Source of the DNA: Temperatibacter marinus
GTDB lineage: Bacteria; Pseudomonadota; Alphaproteobacteria; Sphingomonadales; Kordiimonadaceae
Length of the DNA stretch: 64,000 bases
Assembly: GCF_031598375.1 (NCBI RefSeq)
Contig: NZ_CP123872.1
Location: forward strand, 3,096,501 to 3,160,500
Reading direction: 5' to 3'
Of this stretch, positions 36,669 through 44,909 are shown in pieces. The notes below the pieces were generated by a model. It ran no database searches. It was not told the DNA's origin and worked only from the letters and a program-made list of their open reading frames with translations. The translations under genes and the position numbers were made by a program. The first letter of the stretch is position 1. Each line of letters starts with the position of its first letter.

Positions 36669-37652
36669 TTACCACCCTTTGACTTTGGTCTGAACTTTCA
36701 ACAACCTGCCTTGTGCTGCAATAAACAGGGTCTGCCCATCCTCGCCAAAGGCACAATTTGCAGATAAACTCTCCAGGCGAATTTGGCCAAGCGGTTTACC
36801 TTCTGGAGAGAGAATAAAGACACCCCCAGGGCCGGTAAGAAAGATATGCCCTGAGGTCGCAATTGTCATACCATCTGGCATACCTTTCAACCCTGACTCA
36901 AGATAACTTTTCATATCAAACAATAGCTTCTTTTCCTGAACTTTCCCTTCTTCAGACAATCTATAACCGTATAAGTGCGGCGTGTTAGGATCAGAGACAG
37001 CCACGTAAAGCATTTTTTGATCAGGAGAGAGAGCCACACCGTTGGGAAAAGACAGGTCTTTATCTATGACTGAGGTTTGCCCATTGTTCCCATGATAATA
37101 GACACCGCTGAAATCAATCTCTCTTAAAGGTGAAGTTAAGACACCTTCTAACCCGTAAGGTGGATCTGTAAAATACAGCCCCCCGGACTGGGTCGGTATA
37201 ATATCGTTAGGGCTATTAAATTTTTTCCCCTTATAGGTCTCAACAACAGCTGATCTCTCTAAGGTCTTTAGATTAAGAATTTCCACACGGCGGAGACCAT
37301 GGTTAGCCATCATGAGACGATCTCCTCCTAAATAATACAGACCATTTGTACCTGGTTCTCGAAAGCCTGCAGCCTGGCGAGGATCAATCCCACTTGGATC
37401 AAGAAAAGGTGTTACGCCCTCAGTTGTCGACCACTGATAGGACCGATTTTCTGGTACATCTGAAAAATATAACTTCTGCCTTTTTTTGTCCCATGCCGGG
37501 CCTTCAAGCCACCGATGGCCTTTAGACAAAGTCATAATTGATGCCTCGGTATCTATGACTTCATTCAATGCTGGATCAAATTGAATTATTCTATCTTGAG
37601 CACTGATCGATGGACTAAAAAATACGATAATTAAAAAGACAAATCTAGCCAT
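36669..37652 (-). CDS. Exported gluconolactonase (SMP-30/LRE family)
   Basis: A 327-aa six-bladed propeller lactonase with a signal peptide (MARFVFLIIVFFSPSISA). Motifs are RWLEGPAWDKKRQKLYFSDVPENR, KFNSPNDIIPTQSGGLYFTDPPYG, DLSFPNGVALSPDQKMLYVAVSDP and GMPDGMTIATSGHIFLTG, which contain the metal-binding Glu, Asn and Asp residues. It opens the lactone made by a sugar dehydrogenase and yields gluconate for GntP. It is the first gene of a three-gene operon, divergent from gluconokinase. Confidence 0.93.
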   Translation of the reverse strand: MARFVFLIIVFFSPSISAQDRIIQFDPALNEVIDTEASIMTLSKGHRWLEGPAWDKKRQKLYFSDVPENRSYQWSTTEGVTPFLDPSGIDPRQAAGFREPGTNGLYYLGGDRLMMANHGLRRVEILNLKTLERSAVVETYKGKKFNSPNDIIPTQSGGLYFTDPPYGLEGVLTSPLREIDFSGVYYHGNNGQTSVIDKDLSFPNGVALSPDQKMLYVAVSDPNTPHLYGYRLSEEGKVQEKKLLFDMKSYLESGLKGMPDGMTIATSGHIFLTGPGGVFILSPEGKPLGQIRLESLSANCAFGEDGQTLFIAAQGRLLKVQTKVKGW

Positions 37653-37739
37653 GCCCTCTTCTCCCTATAATCCTTATTTAAAGCTTGCCAACTTCTATTT
37701 TTGTTTGCACACTCCCGTTCAAAATACAAAGGAAAGCCA

Positions 37740-38228
37740 ATGATTTTGATCGTTATGGGTGTTAGCGGCACTGGGAAATCCACTATTGCCCAAGCGCTTT
37801 CTCAGGCCCTTACCATCCCCACACTAGAAGCCGATGATTATCACCCTCAAATGAACATCGACAAAATGTCTGCCGGTATCCCGCTAACTGAAAAAGATCG
37901 CCTACCCTGGTTGCAGGCCCTCTCAACAGAATTAAAAGACTGTGATCAAAAACAACAATCAGTCATTCTCGCTTGTTCCGCTCTGACAGAAAAGTCTAGA
38001 GACATTTTGCAGGGCACTCTTTCTTCAGTCACTTATATTCATCTAACAGGATCCAGAGATCTCATCCTCAGCCGTATGGCCTCTCGATCAGATCACTTTA
38101 TGCCAACGTCACTTCTAGACAGCCAACTCGATACGCTTGAGCCCCCTATTGAAGCAATCAAGGTGGACATCTCCCAGTCTATTGACGAGATAACCACCTT
38201 CATTTGTTCTTCCTTAAATGGCGCCTGA
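37740..38228 (+). CDS. gntK: Gluconokinase
   Basis: A 162-aa P-loop kinase that makes 6-phosphogluconate. Features: ILIVMGVSGTGKSTIAQAL (Walker A), LEADDYHP, KMSAGIPLTEKDRLPWL, ILACSALTEKSRD and SRMASRSDHFMPTSLLDSQLDTLE, all characteristic of the GntK/IdnK family. The start at 37740 has AAAGGAAAG upstream; the longer frame begins at a TTG with no support. The last 15 bases overlap the 3' end of the convergent GMC gene. Confidence 0.96.
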   Translation: MILIVMGVSGTGKSTIAQALSQALTIPTLEADDYHPQMNIDKMSAGIPLTEKDRLPWLQALSTELKDCDQKQQSVILACSALTEKSRDILQGTLSSVTYIHLTGSRDLILSRMASRSDHFMPTSLLDSQLDTLEPPIEAIKVDISQSIDEITTFICSSLNGA

Positions 38229-39911
38229 TTTCATCAACTTATCAGCATGGTCTGCAGCTCTAGCCGTCAGAGCCATGAACGTAAGAGATGGATTTTGGCA
38301 GGCCGTTGAGGCAAACGCAGCACCATCTGTCACAAATAAATTTGCCACATCATGAGACTGGTTGTAGCCATTGAGGTAACTCGTTTTAGGGTCATGTCCC
38401 ATACGAGCGGTCCCGACTTCGTGTATAGCGTTTCCAACTTTAGGGGGACCATTCCACCCTGTAACATTTTTAAAGCCAGCAGCCTCTAAAATGTTAATCG
38501 CTTGAACTTTCATGTCCTCTTTCATCTTTATCTCATTCTCACCGTAGGCAGCCGAAATTGAAACCACAGGCATACCTAATGGATCTAATCGCTTATCATT
38601 CAGTTCAATCTTGTTATCATAGTTAGGAAGCATCTCACCAAATCCGACAATAGACATGCCCCAAGAGCCTGGGCTTTGGATAGATTTTTTAAAGTCTTCT
38701 CCAATGCCCTTTTGGCCCCAACTGCCTTGCCATCCACCGCGACTGGCACCCCCTTGATAACCAAAACCACGAATATATTCATCCGTCTGTTCTGTCACAT
38801 TCATAAAGCGTGGAATATACAAGCTGGTCGGGCGACGGCCTTTATAGTAAACATCTTCATAGCCATCCATACGTCCAGCAGCCCCAGACCCTGCCACATG
38901 ATCCATCAAATATCGACCAAGAACACCACTTGAGTTTCCGATACCATTTTCAAAGGTTTCGCTTCTTGAATTTAAAAGGATCTGCGTCGTTGCAATTGTA
39001 GAGGCACACATAAAGACAACACGAGCCTTAAAGGTCTTTGTCTCCTTGGTAATAGTATCAATAACCTTAACCCCCGTCGCTTTCTTAGTTTTGGGATCGT
39101 AAGTAACACTATGCGCAGTTTTATTTGAAAGCAGGGTTAAATTCCCAGTCCTCTCCGCTGCAGGCAGCGTCGCAGATAAGCTTGAAAAATACCCGCCCCA
39201 AGAACACCCGCGCTGACACTGATCTCTTGATTGACAAAGGCCACGTCCCAGTGCCATCTGCTCTTCAGTCGGCTCTGTTAAGTGAGCACAGCGGCCAATA
39301 ATTAACTTGCGAGAGCCTTTATAGGCTTTCTCAAGGCGCGCCTTAGCATCCTTTTCAACAATATTCATCTCATGTGGTTTTTGATAAATACTATCTGGCA
39401 ATTGCGGTAAATTTTCTACTGAGCCGCTGATCCCTGCAAATTTCTCAACATAGTCGTACCAAGGCTCAACATCTTTATAACGAATTGGCCAATCAATGCC
39501 GTGACCGTCTTTTTTATTAGCTTCAAAATCCATCTCGCTAAACCGATAACTTTGACGGTGCCATAAGACAGATTTCCCGCCGACTTTGGAACTTCTAACC
39601 CACTGAATTGGCTTATCTTCAGGAAATTCATATGGGTTTTCACGGTCATTGAGAAAGTGATGCTTTGTATATTCGTTAAAAGCATAACATTCGCTGTTAG
39701 TTTCGTAATCTCTTTTGGCTTCGTCTTCATTGACCTGGCCGCGATTAGGCATGTCCCAAGGGGGCGTAAATTCTGTTTTATACTCGCCGTGGGTTAGATC
39801 TCCCCCACGATCAAGCACCAATGTTTTATAGCCTTTTACAGTAAATTCTTTAGCCGCCCAGCCACCGGACATACCGGAGCCTACAACAATGACATCAAAT
39901 TCTTCAGACAT
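38214..39911 (-). CDS. GMC-family FAD-dependent sugar dehydrogenase, large subunit (second copy)
   Basis: A 565-aa paralogue of the GMC protein at 31694-33388, with nearly identical central blocks ([21 protein letters not shown] and [18 protein letters not shown]). FAD motif: VIVVGSGMSGGWAAKEF. Catalytic region: GNAIHEVGTARMGHD and [11 protein letters not shown]. The CQSRDQCQRGC cysteine cluster is retained. It follows its own subunit-3 gene by nine bases. The two paralogues probably differ in sugar specificity. Confidence 0.9.
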   Translation of the reverse strand: MSEEFDVIVVGSGMSGGWAAKEFTVKGYKTLVLDRGGDLTHGEYKTEFTPPWDMPNRGQVNEDEAKRDYETNSECYAFNEYTKHHFLNDRENPYEFPEDKPIQWVRSSKVGGKSVLWHRQSYRFSEMDFEANKKDGHGIDWPIRYKDVEPWYDYVEKFAGISGSVENLPQLPDSIYQKPHEMNIVEKDAKARLEKAYKGSRKLIIGRCAHLTEPTEEQMALGRGLCQSRDQCQRGCSWGGYFSSLSATLPAAERTGNLTLLSNKTAHSVTYDPKTKKATGVKVIDTITKETKTFKARVVFMCASTIATTQILLNSRSETFENGIGNSSGVLGRYLMDHVAGSGAAGRMDGYEDVYYKGRRPTSLYIPRFMNVTEQTDEYIRGFGYQGGASRGGWQGSWGQKGIGEDFKKSIQSPGSWGMSIVGFGEMLPNYDNKIELNDKRLDPLGMPVVSISAAYGENEIKMKEDMKVQAINILEAAGFKNVTGWNGPPKVGNAIHEVGTARMGHDPKTSYLNGYNQSHDVANLFVTDGAAFASTACQNPSLTFMALTARAADHADKLMKSGAI

Positions 39912-39920
39912 AGTATTTCC

Positions 39921-40463
39921 TTAAGTCGACCAAGTTTTTGGATAATCAGCGAGTGCCACCTGATGATAGGGCCCTGGCACTGGGTCATAGGCAAGCTCTT
40001 CTTCCGCCCCGATTTGAGACGTATAATAGCCCATAACAGTGAACTGCTTGGTATATTTATAAAAGTTCGTAATAGGTTTTTCGGCATACATTCGATCATC
40101 CAGTTTCGCTACAAGCTGTGTTTGCTTCTTCAAACTCATCTCAAGAAAATTCGGATTTTCTTTCTGAAACACTTTTAAAAGTGCTTTATAGCCTTTTGCT
40201 TTCTCTTCTGAATAGACTGAGGCGAATAAGTGATCGATAAAAAATCCGACACCTGCTTTTTCGGCACCGCCTGTCTCAGTATCGGGTATTATGATATCAG
40301 CAATCTTAGTGACAACTTCAAACTCTGATTGAGTTAAAAACTTAAGGGCCGAGGGCCCATCAAATGATAAATAGGCTTCATAAGCTGATCCAGCCTGGGC
40401 AACAGCTTGCGAGCCCATCAAGGCTGTTAGGCCCATTAAAAATTTACGTTTCGTGATCTTCAT
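39921..40463 (-). CDS. Gluconate 2-dehydrogenase subunit 3 family protein (second copy)
   Basis: A 180-aa Tat-type small subunit: TKRKFLMGLTALMGSQAVAQA uses Lys-Arg in place of the usual twin Arg. The C-terminal part (FTVMGYYTSQIGAEEELAYDPVPGPYHQ) matches the family. It would carry the GMC protein encoded directly downstream across the membrane. A sigma-70-like promoter overlapping a LacI-type operator lies about 300 bases upstream. Confidence 0.88.
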   Translation of the reverse strand: MKITKRKFLMGLTALMGSQAVAQAGSAYEAYLSFDGPSALKFLTQSEFEVVTKIADIIIPDTETGGAEKAGVGFFIDHLFASVYSEEKAKGYKALLKVFQKENPNFLEMSLKKQTQLVAKLDDRMYAEKPITNFYKYTKQFTVMGYYTSQIGAEEELAYDPVPGPYHQVALADYPKTWST

Positions 40464-40875
40464 TTCACCACATCCTTATGTATTATAAGTACAATTTCCA
40501 TATGAGTTGAGAGATACAAACAAACCCGACGCAATCACACTCTGTGCCTGACCCCAGACATAAAAAATCCTTTCCGCAAAAGGCATTTAAAACACCCCGC
40601 AGATAAGGACCATGACCGTATGCACTATAGCATTATACGTCGAATATTTTCATTCCCCTGGAAATCTCTTTCCCCGCCTAATAAGACTACTTTCCAACTG
40701 GATGAAAAGCAGGGTCTCCTCCCCCTTGCAATTCAGCATCTTATTAAGCTTCAGCGCTATGATACACATATAATGTAAGCGTTTACAAGTCATTTCCTGA
40801 CTATTTTTTTCATCGAAAAACTGTAAATAAACACGCTCATTCAATCACAGAATATCAAGCTCTAATAAGTGAGAG
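40464..40875. other. 412-base intergenic region holding the promoter of the second dehydrogenase operon
   Basis: No convincing gene is present. The only strong signal is the LacI-type operator and promoter near 40759-40788 described separately; the remaining 300 bases toward the subunit-3 gene would be an untranslated leader. A 64-codon frame on the minus strand (40650-40844) lacks a ribosome site and overlaps the promoter. Confidence 0.6.
40759..40788 (-). promoter_or_regulatory. LacI-type operator overlapping the promoter of the second GMC operon
   Basis: On the minus strand TGTAAACGCTTACA (40774-40787) is a near-palindrome differing from the 28.77-kb operator core at two symmetric-neighbour positions (14 of 18 bases shared over the extended site). 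A TTGTAA box (40783-40788) and TATCAT (40759-40764) are 18 bases apart, so the operator covers the -35. Control by the same LacI protein is inferred. Confidence 0.6.
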
Positions 40876-41841
40876 TTAAAGAGAATATGCCAGCCGATAC
40901 CCGGACAGAAAAGCCTTCTCGACCTTGCCGCCTAGGCACCAATCTCCAACAGCATATAAGGGCAAGTCATTATGCTGCCAAAAGTCCTGACCAAGCGGAC
41001 TTGTCACAGCCGCATAACGCCAACGATGGACCTGACTGTGACCCACTGAGTGATATGAAACTTGAAGCAAGTTTTCCACTTCAGTGAGCATGGTGCCTTT
41101 GACATCATTCAGGTCTTGCTCTTGCATTTTTTCCGCCCATATATTCGTTGATTGTACTATCAGAGACGAGGGCGAGCGACGACCTGGCTTCCGAGAATTG
41201 ACTGCTATCCATCCAAGTAAATTCTCTTCTACTTTCGCCCCATCAAACTCAGGGAGGGGTAGATTTTCACCCCCAAGCATAAGACTAATACAGCCCTGCA
41301 TGATAACGGAATTGAACACCCTCTTGTCGTAAATATAATTGGAACATAAATCGAGAAACTGAGGCAGAGGAATCGCTGAGATCACTTTATCATAAGGGCC
41401 ATAGGATTTTCCAAGCTGATCAGTCAGTGTAAAGCCTTCAGAGGAACGATACTCAATGCCTTGAATATTTATTCCAAGGGTACAGCAAAGCTCTTTAGCC
41501 ATCTCTTTGCAGAGGCTTGTCATTTTATCGACGCCTACATATCGAGTGCCTGCGCCGTGATAGGGGGTGAAAACACCCCCCTTAATGGTCACAAATTGAC
41601 CCTGCCATTCTGAGACATAGGGAGAAAATATTTTCTTTTCCAAGAAGGCTTTAAATTCTGGAGAATTAACCGTAAAAAATTGAGCGCCGTGATCGAATTG
41701 ATAAGGGGGCGCATGACGCGTTGACATACGCCCACTCACGCCCCTTGCTTTCTCAAACACTTGAACCGAATACTGGCCTTTCAAATGATGAGCCGCTGTT
41801 AATCCAGACAAGCCAGCCCCAATGATTGCAATTGTCTGCAT
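40876..41841 (-). CDS. FAD/NAD(P)-dependent amine-oxidase-like oxidoreductase (renalase-type)
   Basis: A 321-aa flavoprotein. The dinucleotide site is IAIIGAGLSGLTAAHHL, followed by FEKARGVSGRMSTRH and FDHGAQFFTV, the signature of bacterial renalase-like proteins; VYAVGDWCLGGKVEKAFLSG near the C-terminus closes the FAD site. The start at 41841 has AAGGAA eight bases upstream; the frame runs open to 41907. Substrate unknown. It is transcribed toward the dehydrogenase operon but is separated from it by a promoter. Confidence 0.85.
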   Translation of the reverse strand: MQTIAIIGAGLSGLTAAHHLKGQYSVQVFEKARGVSGRMSTRHAPPYQFDHGAQFFTVNSPEFKAFLEKKIFSPYVSEWQGQFVTIKGGVFTPYHGAGTRYVGVDKMTSLCKEMAKELCCTLGINIQGIEYRSSEGFTLTDQLGKSYGPYDKVISAIPLPQFLDLCSNYIYDKRVFNSVIMQGCISLMLGGENLPLPEFDGAKVEENLLGWIAVNSRKPGRRSPSSLIVQSTNIWAEKMQEQDLNDVKGTMLTEVENLLQVSYHSVGHSQVHRWRYAAVTSPLGQDFWQHNDLPLYAVGDWCLGGKVEKAFLSGYRLAYSL

Positions 41842-41946
41842 CCAGAAATTCCTTATTATTCCGCTTACACTAGGGTCATCTTGATAGGGTGATTTTTCAG
41901 CCCCCAATCAGCGGCCTACCCAACTCAATCAACCGTGGAAATGCGT

Positions 41947-42726
41947 TTACAGTCCTTTACCAGTGGCGGCCCAGTAAATCCCTCCCAGAACGTGCTGAAG
42001 AAAGATTGGATTGGTATAGTTTTGCGGCGTATGCCCTAGTGCTGTGTAAAAGGAGCGACCTCCATCAAAGTTATGATACCAAGATATAGGATGAAATTTA
42101 CCCATCCCCTTCCCCCTAGCGGGTTGCCCCCAATAGGCCTCAGTGTCATATGAGCTTTCGTCCACTGTCAGCAAATAGGTAAGCCCTTCAACAGCTTCTT
42201 CACTAAAATCATACCATTCGTCCGTCCATAGAATTTCATCAGGGAACAAGGACATACCGGGGAATTTACGTGTTACAACCTTAAGCTTTGCTGTCTGAGT
42301 TTCTGGATGTGTCACAAAATGGCGCCCAATTAACTTTTGATACCAAGGCCAATCATATTCAGTGTCTGACGCCGCATGAATACCTACAAACCCCTTACCA
42401 GACCTGATAAATTTCTCCATAGCCGCTTGTTGGTCAGCATTAAATATATCCCCTGTAGTCGAAAGAAAAACGATCACATCAAAGGATTTTAAAAAGTCAT
42501 CGGTGATCCGATTACTGTCTTCGTGCCATTCAAGGGTGAAATCATGATTTTTAGCCATTAACTTTAATGCTGACACGCCGTCATGAATAGTTTCATGGTG
42601 CCACCCAGCTGTCTTTGTAAAAAGCAATACTTTAAACTGCGAAGCGCTCGCAGGCATAGTAGACCCGATCATCATAACGGTTGCTGCAAGCCAATATTTG
42701 ATGACAGTCGGTGTAAATCTCTTCAT
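41947..42726 (-). CDS. Exported ThuA-domain protein
   Basis: A 259-aa class-I-glutamine-amidotransferase-like (ThuA) protein with a signal peptide ending near MPASA. Motifs: FKVLLFTKTAGWHHETI, DVIVFLSTTGDIFN, GKGFVGIHAASDTEYDWPWYQKLIG, RGKGMGKFHPISWYHNFDGGRSFYTALGH. ThuA-type proteins occur in keto-disaccharide pathways such as thuAB, next to DUF1080 proteins and GMC or GFO dehydrogenases, which supports a role in keto-sugar processing here. The enzymatic step is not firmly known. Confidence 0.88.
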   Translation of the reverse strand: MKRFTPTVIKYWLAATVMMIGSTMPASASQFKVLLFTKTAGWHHETIHDGVSALKLMAKNHDFTLEWHEDSNRITDDFLKSFDVIVFLSTTGDIFNADQQAAMEKFIRSGKGFVGIHAASDTEYDWPWYQKLIGRHFVTHPETQTAKLKVVTRKFPGMSLFPDEILWTDEWYDFSEEAVEGLTYLLTVDESSYDTEAYWGQPARGKGMGKFHPISWYHNFDGGRSFYTALGHTPQNYTNPIFLQHVLGGIYWAATGKGL

Positions 42727-42825
42727 TCTTTATCCCCTTCTCACTCATAGAACCCTCAGCTAAGGATAAGGATTATTCTTTCTATGTAAATTTGTATTTT
42801 TGAATAGGCTGGGAAAAACTGCGTT

Positions 42826-42851
42826 GAAAAATTTGACGTGACAAATTTTTC
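42826..42851. promoter_or_regulatory. Perfect inverted repeat in the divergent spacer
   Basis: GAAAAATTTG (42826-42835) and CAAATTTTTC (42842-42851) are perfect complements separated by six bases. The repeat lies 64 bases upstream of the 42915 gene and between two divergent genes, so an operator is more likely than a terminator. Confidence 0.45.
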
Positions 42852-42914
42852 ATTGTTAAACTTAAGATTATCTAGGGACAACACTACCCCTTCTACGTGG
42901 GAAAGGAATGAGCA

Positions 42915-43334
42915 ATGAACAGACTGAATACAATGAGCCTAACTATTCTTGCGCTCTGCGCCTTTCTCGGGTCGCTTTGTACGATCACATCGCCGATTGC
43001 TGCGGAGGAGAAAGAATATCTTACGGCTTATATTGTGGTAACTGTTCCTGAAGGCACACCGGATGTGTTTATTACAGGCAATCTTGAATTTTTCGGCCCT
43101 TGGTGGGCAGATAAAGTTATTATGCATAAGGATGCTAACCGCAGAATTTATCAGATGGAAGTCCCGAAATATTTTCGAATGCAGTATAAATTCACCCTCG
43201 GGGACTGGAAGCATGAAGCCATTAAGAAAAATGGCCGAAAATATAAGAATTTCAAAATGAAGGTGACGAAGAATAATCAAGTTTTCCAGCATACCGTTGA
43301 CGATTGGTCAGGCGAATGGAAAAAAGCTCAGTAA
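42915..43334 (+). CDS. Small exported protein with a CBM20/CBM48-like fold
   Basis: A 139-aa protein with a Sec signal (LTILALCAFLGSLCTITSPIAA). The mature part, VPEGTPDVFITGNLEFFGPWW then MQYKFTLGDWKHEAI, follows the pattern of starch/glycogen-binding modules (xxxTGNxxxLGxWxxx then YKFxxGxWxxE). It is thus a free-standing carbohydrate-binding-like protein, perhaps periplasmic or surface-bound. No enzymatic residues are visible. The family match is from pattern only. Confidence 0.6.
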   Translation: MNRLNTMSLTILALCAFLGSLCTITSPIAAEEKEYLTAYIVVTVPEGTPDVFITGNLEFFGPWWADKVIMHKDANRRIYQMEVPKYFRMQYKFTLGDWKHEAIKKNGRKYKNFKMKVTKNNQVFQHTVDDWSGEWKKAQ

Positions 43335-43396
43335 TCTGACCATCTCATACTAAATACGCCTTTCACACCCTTCAAAAGAGGCATTGTGGTTTTTAA

Positions 43397-44545
43397 CTAT
43401 GACTGCACTTCTGGAGCCATTGCGCAATTTTGGGCAATAAAATCAGACTGACTTGGCATTGTCTCCACTGAACGGTCGATTACAGACTTCACGTTTTGTA
43501 GCCGCCGATCAATCTCTTCTTCGCTGTGGATATCGACAAGGGGATGATAGCCTGAAGGCCGAATTCCCTGTCCGTTTAAGACAGCCAGCCAACTTACGTC
43601 ATTGAAGAGTTCATCATTTTCTCTAAATATCCGCCCACTGGCTTTGTAAATATCAATTTTATCCTGCAGAAAAGAAGGGATTTCCATCTGTTTGCAGTAG
43701 CGCCAAAACTCGCTATCTTCCCGCTCTGTCGCTTTATAATGCAAGATGAGAAAGTCTCTAATCCGATCATAATCCCAATGAGTTTGTTCATTATATTTAT
43801 CTATGGTGGATTGATGAAAGTCCCGGTCAGGAAATAAGGCGAGAAGCTTCGCTATGGCTGCTTGAATTAAATGTATGCTCGTGCTCTCAAGGGGCTCCAT
43901 AAATCCAGATGACAATCCTATAGCAACACAGTTCTTATGCCAGAATTTATTCCTTTTTCCTGTTGTAAAAGGGATCACCCTTGGCTCTGCCAAAGGCTTA
44001 CCCGGTAAATTATTCATTAGGATAGATGTGGCCTCATCTTCACTCATATAGTCAGCGGCAAAAACATGCCCATTGCCTGTTCTATGTTGCAGCGGAATAC
44101 GCCATTGCCACCCAGCTGAATGTGCTATGGACTTTGTGTAAGGTTCTGGCGCGCGCCCTGTTTCACTGGGCACGGCTACTGCACGATTGCAGGGCAACCA
44201 ATGGGTCCAATCTGTATAACCTGTCTTGAGCGCCCCTTGAATAAGCAGTCCGCGCGTTCCCGAACAATCAATGAATAAATCACCATCGATTTTCGCCCCT
44301 GATTTTAAAGTGACAGCTTCAATAAAGCCATTCTCTTTGCTTGAAGCAACAGAATCGACCATACCTTCAGTTCGCCTAACTCCGCGATCCTCTGCATATT
44401 CTCTTAGATATTTAGCATAAAGGCCAGCATCAAAATGAAAGGCATAAACGATATTAGATAAAGGAGAATTTCCTGCATTCACAGGCCGCATAAACTTCCC
44501 CTTTTTTGCGGCCATGCAGGCTAGTGAATATTCTTGAAGGTCTGG
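43397..44545 (-). pseudogene. Tryptophan-halogenase-like flavoprotein, 5' truncated
   Basis: The remaining part is clearly of the tryptophan-halogenase family: KAPDLQEYSLACMAAKKGKF, YAFHFDAGLYAKYLREYAEDRGV, DLFIDCSGTRGLLI, the GWQWRIPLQHRTGNG form of the WxWxIP motif, AIGLSSGFMEPLESTSIHLIQAAI and YNEQTHWDYDRIRDFL. The N-terminal Rossmann GxGxxG segment (about 100 residues) is missing. The frame continues to 44644, but there it reads antisense to a ROK gene remnant. The protein cannot bind FAD normally, so it is most likely dead. In related bacteria such genes sit beside TonB receptors in carbohydrate loci. Confidence 0.8.
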
Positions 44546-44879
44546 CGCCTTATTGAAAAATACAGTTTGCCTTATTGAAAATATGCTGGACCCAGAAGCC
44601 ATCGTTATCGGCGGTTCAGCGCCCCCACTTCTAATAAGAACCATTCTTGATCACATGACAGCCCTCCCCGCTTCTGTCCGCGGAGGCATGACCCCTGATC
44701 ATGACAGAATTCTAATTTCAGAACATCAGGGGGATAGTTCTATTCTTGGAGCGGCTGTTTTGCCAATTTATAAAATGCTTTCACCGCTCTATGATGTTTT
44801 GCTTCAAGGCGATAACGCCAAACAGAAAAGGTCGGATATACTGGGGCACAGGTCTATTACCGGCGCTGGTCGATTATAA
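44541..44879 (+). pseudogene. C-terminal fragment of a ROK-family sugar kinase
   Basis: About 110 codons match the end of ROK kinases: VCLIENMLDPEAIVIGGSAPP and GDSSILGAAVLPIYKML. An in-frame stop at 44535 lies just before it, and no ATP-binding DxGGT or ROK zinc motif is present. It abuts the 5'-truncated halogenase gene on the opposite strand. Both genes lost their beginnings at the same point, which is the signature of one deletion. Confidence 0.78.
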
Positions 44880-44909
44880 CTTCTAACTTATGCCACATGG
44901 AGACATTTA

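Noticed and set aside
40650-40844. 64-codon frame upstream of the second dehydrogenase operon
   Set aside because: It spans the promoter and operator, has no ribosome site and no recognisable sequence.
44546-44644. N-terminal extension of the halogenase frame
   Set aside because: These codons are antisense to the ROK fragment and do not match any halogenase. They arise from the deletion junction.
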